In this document: piece by piece, positions 61,168-64,000 of the stretch
Layout: each line of letters opens with the position of its first letter
Numbering within the stretch: position 1 is the stretch's first letter
Assembly: GCF_000247695.1 (NCBI RefSeq)
Contig: NW_004624734.1
Coordinates: 36,163,153 to 36,227,152 of the forward strand
Direction: 5' to 3'
DNA length: 64,000 bases
DNA from: Heterocephalus glaber
Taxonomy: Eukaryota; Chordata; Mammalia; Rodentia; Bathyergidae
The notes under the pieces: model-generated
The model's database searches: none
What the model was told of the DNA's origin: nothing
What the model saw: the letters and a program-made list of their open reading frames with translations, nothing else
Translations under genes and position numbers: made by a program

Positions 61168-63414
61168 TTATGCAGGCACATAGGTATGTGCGCACATAAC
61201 TATGCATGCACACGTGTTCACATACCACCACACACAAATAACAGAGAGAACATGCAGTACATCTACAACTACACACGTGCATAGGCATCTACATACAGTT
61301 ATTCTGGCACACAGCCGTGCAAACACAGTGTGCACATACCTATGTGCCATACACATTATGTAGACACAGCCATGCATGCATACACATGCATTATTCACAA
61401 ACATGCACACACATACACAAATGTGCATGCACACACATACACCCATGAGGTAGTCCAGCTTCTCTGCCATTAGCCTGTCCTCCTGTCCCATAAGAGATTG
61501 CAGTCCATTGGTGGCATCCTCGGCCTTGTTCCTCCCCTTTCATCCCCCACACTCTCTATGCAAGACTAAAGTGAGGAAAGGAGAGACTCCGAGACTAGGG
61601 TGTACTATAAACAAGTATCTTGTTTCTAGTCTGACACTAACCTACTTTTAAAGTCCTAAATTCAATACAGATTCCATCTGCTGCGCATCTACCAGGCACT
61701 GCACACAGGGCCGTTACCTCTTGTCTGTGTAGTCAGGACAGTGCTTCAGGGCCTCAGCCCACTTAAGCACCCATGAGAACTGAGGTCTGTTTGGCTGAGC
61801 TTGCAGTGGAGACCTTGCTTAGAGCCGATCCTCAGTTGCCAAGTCAAGGATGTTGAAGTGGGTAGGTTTGGGGATCATGAAGAAATGTGAAAGCACCAGT
61901 CACCTGAAGCTCAGACCCCACTTGGCAGACACCCATCCTGCTGCCAGGTCCTATCTGCTGTACCCACAGACCTCCCTGAGCCTAGCCTTTCCTGATCCCT
62001 TGGAAACATCTCATCTATAGAACTTGCTGGAGACCTAGTTCATTAGGACTGGGGTAAAGATTGCTTTCAGTGCAGTGTATTGTCCAAAAGACAGTGCTGC
62101 TTCTAAGGCTTTATTGACTGTCTCAATAAAGGAAAGAAACTGTCTAAAGAGCTAGGCAGAAGCTTTTATCATTGGCAGGACAGAGAGGAGTCTCTTTGTA
62201 TTGATTGGTGAAACGATGTTTACAAGAGTTACCAGAGTATTCCTGTTAGCTATTCCCCCAGGGAAGCAAATGATAGATGCTGTGATAGCCATGATTTGTG
62301 TCGTAAAGACCCAAGCCTCTAGTTGATCTCCATGGGGGAGAATAACAGACACTGTAACAAGTAAGCAGACCTACAGTTTCCCTTTACTCTTGCTGTTTTT
62401 AAAGAAAATATGTTTTGACCTCCAAGATCCAGGATATCAGTGTTCCACATTGCCTTCAGCAAGTGACTGGGCTTCAGGGATCGTGACACCAGTCTCTCTA
62501 TTTCTGTTTATTCCACAGATTTCAAGAGAAGGGGAATTTGGAAGTCCTACTTTTTACCATCCAGTCCCGGATGCGAGCCAACAATCAGAAAGTGTACATA
62601 CCACATGACGGGAAACTAGTGTCTGACATCAACCGGGTATGGTGGCGTTGTCCATTGCATGACGCCAGTGGGTTGATGGAGTTCTCGGATGTAGCCATGG
62701 GGAGTGTCCACTGGCCACTTTCTTTGGTGTTATTAATTACATGCTGGCTATTCCTGGGGTTTATCTGAATGTCATTCTGAGAGGTCAGTCTCCACCCACT
62801 GTCCTTTGACTCAACCCCCCTGTTCAGATGTTGCGTTCATTCCTCAGGGCCAATAGAACCTTGAGTTTGTCTTTGAATCTGGACTATTACTTACAACAGA
62901 AGGGAAGTGCCCTGTGACAGTTCTGAGGTTTGGGGACTTAACCTCACCTGGAAGTTCTGCTAGGATAGAGGTAGGTGTTAGTCAGTAAGAACTTGCTGAG
63001 CAGCCAGAGAGTGAGAAACAGTATATAAGGCCAAGAGTACAAGGCAAGTTTAGCAGCAGAGGGAACCCAGAGGTCATGACCTGTGCTCCTTGGCACTTTG
63101 GCCCAGCCATGAAACCAAAGGGCTGTTACTGAGCACTAATCTGCCAACCCCCTTACCCATGAGCATCCAGCTCTACCTTCATTCTGAAATTGCTCAGTGT
63201 CCCAAGCTGAGGTGTTTCCCACCTGGCCCAGGAATTTTCCTTCTGCCCCATACAGGCCTGGGAGAGCCTGGAGGAGGCTGAGTACCAGCGGGAGCTGGCC
63301 CTGAGGAGCGAGCTCATCCGCCAGGAGAAGCTGGAGCAGCTGGCCCGGCGCTTTGACAGGAAGGCCGCCATGAGAGAGACATGGCTCAATGAGAACCAGC
63401 GCCTTGTGACACAG
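39176..63414 (+). CDS. SPTB: Erythroid beta-I spectrin, N-terminal 447 residues in ten coding exons (gene continues past window)
   Basis: Joining ten GT/AG-bounded exons gives an uninterrupted 447-residue reading frame beginning [10 protein letters not shown] and ending NQRLVTQ. The sequence follows SPTB rather than SPTBN1: the start MTSATEFEN and the stretch [20 protein letters not shown] are specific to beta-I. Beta-I spectrin pairs with alpha-I spectrin and links short actin filaments and protein 4.1 into the red-cell membrane skeleton. Layout by residue: N-terminal extension 1-53, CH1 about 54-158, CH2 about 173-278 (together the actin-binding domain), spectrin repeat 1 about 303-411, start of repeat 2 to 447. 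Trp202, the residue changed in human spectrin Kissimmee, is intact. The full protein is about 2,140 residues or more, so roughly four fifths of it, including the ankyrin-binding and tetramerisation regions, lies to the right. No frameshift or stop is seen, so the gene looks functional. Confidence 0.97.
39426..39443 (+). repeat. G18 homopolymer
   Basis: Eighteen consecutive G, about 100 bases after the donor of the first SPTB coding exon. It can form a quadruplex in the transcript, and such runs are prone to sequencing and length error. Confidence 0.9.
40830..41290 (-). repeat. L2 LINE fragment
   Basis: CTCTAAGGGGTTGATAATGT, GAACTGTGGGAAAGGCACAT and GCAGCCTGGGAAATGGGTGG follow the antisense L2 3' region loosely. 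Confidence 0.45.
41831..41911. mobile_element. Minimal hAT MITE, 81 bp
   Basis: Ends CAGTGATGGCGAACCT and AGGTTCGGCATCCCTG are inverted repeats. The flanks GTGTAGGA (41823-41830) and GTCTAGGG (41912-41919) match at 6 of 8. The interior AGAGCTTTCAATGACATCAA matches AGAGCTTTCAATGATACAAA inside the 338 bp element at 30765, so it is an internally deleted member of the same family. Confidence 0.88.
41940..42120 (+). repeat. MIR SINE, diverged
   Basis: TTCCTGATTCCACCTCTAAT, CTTTATAAAATGGGACTGTA and TGTGCTAAGTGACTATTAGC follow MIR. Confidence 0.65.
42150..42740 (+). repeat. Possible L2 LINE remnant
   Basis: Pyrimidine-rich with CACACAATCAGCCTGACTAA, similar to an L2 ORF region. Weak. Confidence 0.35.
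45280..45660 (-). repeat. L2 LINE fragment
   Basis: AAGCCATTACATTGCTTTTA, GTGGTATGGTTAGATTTGGG and TTTTAAAGATCTCTCTGACT correspond to the antisense L2 region. Confidence 0.55.
46290..46660 (+). repeat. L2 LINE remnant
   Basis: GAGATGCTGCCTGGCCTAAG and AGTATCAAGTTCAAATTCCC resemble L2 sense sequence. Diverged. Confidence 0.4.
46757..46942 (-). repeat. B1-ID composite SINE
   Basis: Antisense ID (GTACTACTAGAGATTTAACC) then antisense B1 (GAGACAGGGTGTCACCATGT to TGTGCACTACCATGCCTGGC). Confidence 0.82.
47030..47130 (+). repeat. L2/MIR-type 3' end
   Basis: TTGTAAATCCTTGAGGGCCA and AAAATTTGTTGGTTGAAGAA resemble the L2 terminal region. Confidence 0.5.
47470..48315 (-). repeat. Old L1 (L1ME-like) 3' end, split by a MITE
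   Basis: TGTTTAGATTGTTTCCAATT, GATAAATTCCTAGAAGTGGG, GCCAAATTGCCTTTCATAGA and CATTCTTGCCAACACCATAT are the antisense L1ME landmarks. The MITE at 47882-48075 interrupts it. Confidence 0.75.
47882..48075. mobile_element. Palindromic MITE with long inverted repeats and TA duplication
   Basis: TGGATGAGAAGAACCGAATC near the centre-left pairs with GATTCGGTTCTCATCCA on the right. Outward pairing continues to TTCATGAACTTGATTTTTTC on the left and GGGAATTGAGTTTGTGAACC on the right, about 75 bases per arm around a spacer of some 40 bases. TA lies at 47880-47881 and 48076-48077, and the host L1 reads across. TA target use suggests a Tc1/mariner-type element. I do not recognise the family. Confidence 0.82.
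48316..48467 (-). repeat. B1 SINE with internal duplication
   Basis: GTTCAGGCTGACCTTAAACT recurs as GCCCAGGTTGGCCTTGAGCT, then AATCCTCCTGCCTCAGCCTC to CATCACCATGCTCAGCC. Confidence 0.87.
48500..48975. repeat. Old L1 3' sequence, split by a B1
   Basis: TATTTTGTCATATTTGCTTA and ACAAATGTCTTTTATGATTA recall an old L1 3' UTR. Orientation is uncertain. A + strand B1 occupies 48541-48682. Confidence 0.42.
48541..48682 (+). repeat. B1 SINE
   Basis: AGCTGGGCATGGGAGTGCAC, ATCCCAGCACTTGGGAGGAT, AGACCTTGTCTCAAAAAC and an A-rich tail. No internal duplication. Confidence 0.9.
49035..49236 (-). repeat. L1 3' end (lineage-specific type)
   Basis: AGTTTATGTTTGTAGTAAAT, GATGATCACATTCCTTGTGG and TTTCCCCTCCTCTCCCTCCG match the copy at 53490. 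Confidence 0.6.
49237..49563 (-). repeat. MaLR solo LTR
   Basis: Runs TGTGTTAGTCAACTTTCTGA to GACCCAAAGGATAGCA, the antisense of a MaLR LTR (usual form TGTCTTAGT to ATAGCA). It shares a layout with the LTRs at 56958 and 57806. Confidence 0.68.
50085..50188 (+). repeat. B1 SINE (left arm of an inverted pair)
   Basis: GAGGCTGGGCACAGTAGCTC, ATACCTGTAATCCTGGCTAT and GAGAGACATTGTCTCAAA. Confidence 0.87.
50189..50265 (-). repeat. B1 SINE 5' half (right arm of an inverted pair)
   Basis: GATCCTCCTGCCTCAGCCTC to CATGCACCACCACGTTGGGC, directly abutting the end of the + strand B1. Confidence 0.85.
50465..50630 (+). repeat. B1 SINE with internal duplication
   Basis: GCCAGGCATGGTGACACATG; TTCAAGGTTGGCCCAGGACT recurs as TTCAAGATCGGCCTGAACCG; then GAGACCCTGTCTCAACAAAC. 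Confidence 0.9.
50694..50873 (+). repeat. B1 SINE with internal duplication
   Basis: GCCCAGCATGGTGGCACACA; TTCAGGGCCAGCCTGGGCTA recurs as TTCAAGGCCAGACTGAACTT; then GAGACCCTCTCTCGAAAAAC and an AAAAC-type tail. Confidence 0.9.
50930..51235 (+). repeat. L2 LINE 3' region
   Basis: GGGATTAAATCTATACTTCT, TAAGAGCTTTCCTCCACGGG and ACCTCTTCAGCATTTATTAT follow L2 sense sequence. Confidence 0.58.
51236..52929. other. Intron 1 stretch, nothing recognised
   Basis: An open frame of 144 codons at 51866-52300 has no recognisable similarity. No repeat was called. Confidence 0.4.
52930..53065 (+). repeat. L2 3' end
   Basis: CCAGGGCCTGGCACCTGATG then AGTAAATATTTGCTGAATGA and ATGAACAG, the usual L2 terminus. 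Confidence 0.7.
53490..53800 (-). repeat. L1 3' end (lineage-specific type)
   Basis: GTCCATGTTTGCAGTGTATA, ATGATCGCATTCATCATGGG and GTGTGTCTGGTTTATTTCAC with CACTTAACTTTATGGTCTC, the common antisense L1 3' UTR motif. Confidence 0.68.
54320..54560 (-). repeat. L2 LINE fragment with a short (ATGG)n run
   Basis: GATGAATGGGAGTTAGGTGA and AAGAGCATTCTAGGCAGGGG match antisense L2. A short ATGG run lies near 54475-54495. Confidence 0.5.
54812..54963 (+). CDS. SPTB: SPTB coding exon 2 (residues 50-100, CH1 first half)
   Basis: Acceptor CCCCACTCAG, donor CTG|GTAAAG, 152 bases. It encodes [17 protein letters not shown], the conserved first actin-binding segment of CH1, then [20 protein letters not shown]. 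It ends on a complete codon (GEML). An open frame reads on past the donor into the intron to 55290, but that part has no spectrin similarity. Confidence 0.97.
54964..56144 (+). other. SPTB: SPTB intron 2 (1.2 kb)
   Basis: GTAAAG to CCCCCAG. No repeat recognised. Confidence 0.9.
56145..56318 (+). CDS. SPTB: SPTB coding exon 3 (residues 101-158, CH1 second half)
   Basis: Acceptor GTCCCCCAG, donor CAG|GTAGGT, 174 bases (58 codons, phase 0 at both ends). It completes CH1 with [18 protein letters not shown] and the conserved [20 protein letters not shown] block. The exon opens PRPTKGKM; from memory human SPTB has PKPTKGKM, a conservative Lys to Arg change. Confidence 0.97.
56878..57502 (+). repeat. 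B1-ID composite SINE split by an LTR
   Basis: Left B1 part GGCCAGATGTGGTGGAAAAC to GCAAGTTCCGGCCC, then the LTR. The right B1 part resumes CGCCCAGCCTAGGCAACTTA, then AGGACCCTGTCTCAAAATTT and ID GATGGGTTGGGATTTAGCTC to TTCGATACCCAGTACC with an AATA tail. A second ID remnant (TTCAATCCCCAGTACTGC) follows near 57545. Confidence 0.85.
56958..57347 (-). repeat. MaLR solo LTR inside the B1-ID SINE
   Basis: TTGCTGAGACAAAATACCCA, AGGAAAGGTTTATTTGGCTC and ACACAAACTATAACAT match the LTR at 57806 along its length. GGCCC on the left and CGCCC on the right are a likely 5 bp duplication. Confidence 0.82.
57806..58168 (-). repeat. MaLR solo LTR, complete, 5 bp duplication
   Basis: Runs TGTCTTAGTTACTTTTCTTT to CAAGCCGTAGCA, 363 bases. 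The flanks ATGAC (57801-57805) and CTGAC (58169-58173) differ at one base. It is a close relative of the LTR 460 bases to its left. Confidence 0.86.
58337..58428 (+). CDS. SPTB: SPTB coding exon 4 (residues 159-188, CH1-CH2 linker and CH2 start)
   Basis: Acceptor CCCCCCTCAG, donor AGG|GTGTGT (a weak GTGTGT donor), 92 bases. It encodes [20 protein letters not shown] and [11 protein letters not shown]. Two bases of the Gly codon are contributed here and the third by the next exon. Confidence 0.96.
58429..58827 (+). other. SPTB: SPTB intron 4 (399 bases)
   Basis: GTGTGT to GATGTAG. No repeat recognised. Confidence 0.9.
58828..58908 (+). CDS. SPTB: SPTB coding exon 5 (residues 189-215, CH2)
   Basis: Acceptor CTTGGATGTAG, donor CCG|GTAAGA, 81 bases. 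It encodes [20 protein letters not shown] followed by ALIHKHR, a hallmark CH2 segment. The Trp of SSWKDG is residue 202. Both ends split codons after two bases. Confidence 0.97.
58909..59212 (+). other. SPTB: SPTB intron 5 (304 bases)
   Basis: GTAAGA to TTCCCAG. Pyrimidine-rich, with no repeat. Confidence 0.9.
59213..59328 (+). CDS. SPTB: SPTB coding exon 6 (residues 216-254, CH2)
   Basis: Acceptor GTTCCCAG, donor AAG|GTGGGC, 116 bases. It encodes [20 protein letters not shown] and then [18 protein letters not shown], the second half of CH2. The codon for the next Asp is split after its first base. Confidence 0.97.
59329..59661 (+). other. SPTB: SPTB intron 6 (333 bases)
   Basis: GTGGGC to CTTACAG. 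No repeat. Confidence 0.9.
59662..59774 (+). CDS. SPTB: SPTB coding exon 7 (residues 255-292, CH2 end)
   Basis: Acceptor TCCTCTTACAG, donor AAG|GTACAG, 113 bases. It encodes [20 protein letters not shown] and [17 protein letters not shown], the last helix of CH2 and the linker into the spectrin-repeat rod. It ends on a complete codon. Confidence 0.97.
59775..60557 (+). other. SPTB: SPTB intron 7 (783 bases)
   Basis: GTACAG to TCCACAG. Its last 30 bases are purine-rich (GAATGAGTAACAAGGGGACT), giving a poor polypyrimidine tract. Confidence 0.88.
60558..60745 (+). CDS. SPTB: SPTB coding exon 8 (residues 293-354, spectrin repeat 1)
   Basis: 188 bases, donor CAA|GTAAGG. It encodes [20 protein letters not shown], then [10 protein letters not shown] and [20 protein letters not shown], the A helix and A-B turn of spectrin repeat 1 with its conserved Trp. 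The acceptor GGGGACTCCACAG follows unusually purine-rich sequence, but the frame and the Lys-Val junction leave no other plausible start. Confidence 0.96.
60746..62518 (+). other. SPTB: SPTB intron 8 (1.8 kb)
   Basis: GTAAGG to TTCCACAG. It contains a CA microsatellite followed by a long degenerate alternating purine-pyrimidine tract. Confidence 0.9.
61137..61443. repeat. CA microsatellite and degenerate alternating purine-pyrimidine tract
   Basis: A pure CA run (about 61139-61166) is followed by roughly 275 bases dominated by CACA, ATGCATGC and GTGCGCAC steps, such as TATGCATGCACACGTGTTCA and CACAGCCATGCATGCATACA. It looks like an eroded, formerly longer CA/ATGC repeat. Confidence 0.85.
62519..62636 (+). 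CDS. SPTB: SPTB coding exon 9 (residues 355-394, spectrin repeat 1)
   Basis: Acceptor TTTATTCCACAG, donor CGG|GTATGG, 118 bases. It encodes [20 protein letters not shown] and [19 protein letters not shown], the middle helix of spectrin repeat 1. The first base completes the Lys codon begun in the previous exon. Confidence 0.97.
62637..63255 (+). other. SPTB: SPTB intron 9 (619 bases)
   Basis: GTATGG to CATACAG. No repeat recognised. Confidence 0.9.
63256..63414 (+). CDS. SPTB: SPTB coding exon 10 (residues 395-447, end of repeat 1, start of repeat 2)
   Basis: Acceptor CCCCATACAG, donor CAG|GTAACA, 159 bases (53 codons). It encodes [20 protein letters not shown] and [20 protein letters not shown], the third helix of repeat 1 running into repeat 2. 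This is the last SPTB exon in the window, and the remaining 586 bases are intron. Confidence 0.97.
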
Positions 63415-64000
63415 GTAACAGGGACACATCTCGGATGGCAGGAGAACGGAAATGCTGTAGATCCCCCAGGTCTCAACTGGGCTGAAGCCCAAGCTGTTGT
63501 CTCAGCAGCAGCCGATAAACCTCTCCTCCTTGCTGCCCAGTTCCCCGTGATTGGCCGGATCTAGACTTTCTCTAGGACAGAACTCTCGGGATTTATTAAG
63601 TCTCTCTGTTTTGGTACTGGGGATTGAATCCAGATCTCATATGTGCCGCTGAGCTACCCCAGCCCACATTGCCTCATTTTTAGGAAAGAGCTTGCCAGTC
63701 CAAAACTGCCCCCTGAAGCTGTCCTATGGGGCCCACTAGCATCAGTAAAAGTGGGAGGTAGAGGTGACATTCAATGATGGTTCTCTGGGAAGAGGGCGAA
63801 GTCAGAGCATGCTATCTGCTGAACGTGCCTTTTTGACTCTGGATGCCAGTCCTGGGACATATTTCACTAAGAACAGACTAAGGGCTGATACTTCATCAGA
63901 GCATCTGTTCCCTCCTACTTAGAGCTTGGAATCAAATTAAATTCGGGCTAGAAAGGGAATAGTGAGAGTCCTGAGATCATTAGAGAGCACATGCACCCCA
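63415..64000 (+). other. SPTB: SPTB intron 10, left part
   Basis: Begins GTAACA and runs off the window. It contains an ID remnant. Confidence 0.88.
63608..63668 (-). repeat. ID SINE remnant
   Basis: TTTTGGTACTGGGGATTGAA to CTGAGCTACCCCAGCCC, with a shortened middle. Confidence 0.75.

Noticed and set aside
1..64000. CRISPR arrays, operons, phage or prokaryotic defence systems
   Set aside because: Introns, SINEs, LINEs and LTRs show mammalian nuclear DNA. No regularly spaced direct repeats were seen.

Overview
This window is nuclear DNA from a placental mammal, most likely a rodent. It has one split protein-coding gene with GT/AG introns inside a background of interspersed repeats. The rodent call rests on many tRNA-Ala-derived ID SINEs, on B1 (7SL-derived) monomers with and without an internal duplication, and on B1+ID composite SINEs of the B1-dID type. 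The B1-dID composites and the form of the ID repeats point away from mouse and rat and towards a squirrel-, dormouse- or beaver-like lineage. The exact species cannot be fixed from the sequence alone.

The one recognisable gene is SPTB, erythroid beta-I spectrin, on the + strand. Ten coding exons (39176-63414) splice in frame to give the first 447 residues: the N-terminal extension, both calponin-homology domains of the actin-binding domain, the first spectrin repeat and the start of the second. A 5'UTR segment with an in-frame stop precedes the ATG. The rest of the gene lies beyond the right edge of the window. The first coding exon is followed by a 15.5 kb intron, and the other nine exons are packed into 8.6 kb.

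Positions 1 to about 38.9 kb hold no coding exon I can support. This stretch is intergenic DNA or a long upstream intron of a longer SPTB transcript, since noncoding first exons cannot be recognised by eye. It holds a layered record of repeats: ancient MIR, L2 and L1M/L1ME fragments, DNA transposons (MER5/Charlie-like, two Tigger-like elements, a hAT element), MaLR LTRs, and younger ID and B1 SINEs, many with intact target-site duplications.

The less ordinary items are: a 5'-complete, 3'-truncated and tailless 7SK RNA pseudogene inserted in an old L1 with a 10 bp target duplication; a 194 bp DNA-transposon MITE with long imperfect inverted repeats and a TA duplication at 47.9 kb; two members of one non-autonomous hAT family, 338 bp and 81 bp; an 18-base G run just inside SPTB intron 1; a roughly 300 bp alternating purine-pyrimidine tract in a later SPTB intron; and an unusually purine-rich 3' splice site before the exon at 60558. 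I found no operon, CRISPR array, phage, toxin system or clearly new gene system. The window is mostly ordinary mammalian gene and repeat sequence.
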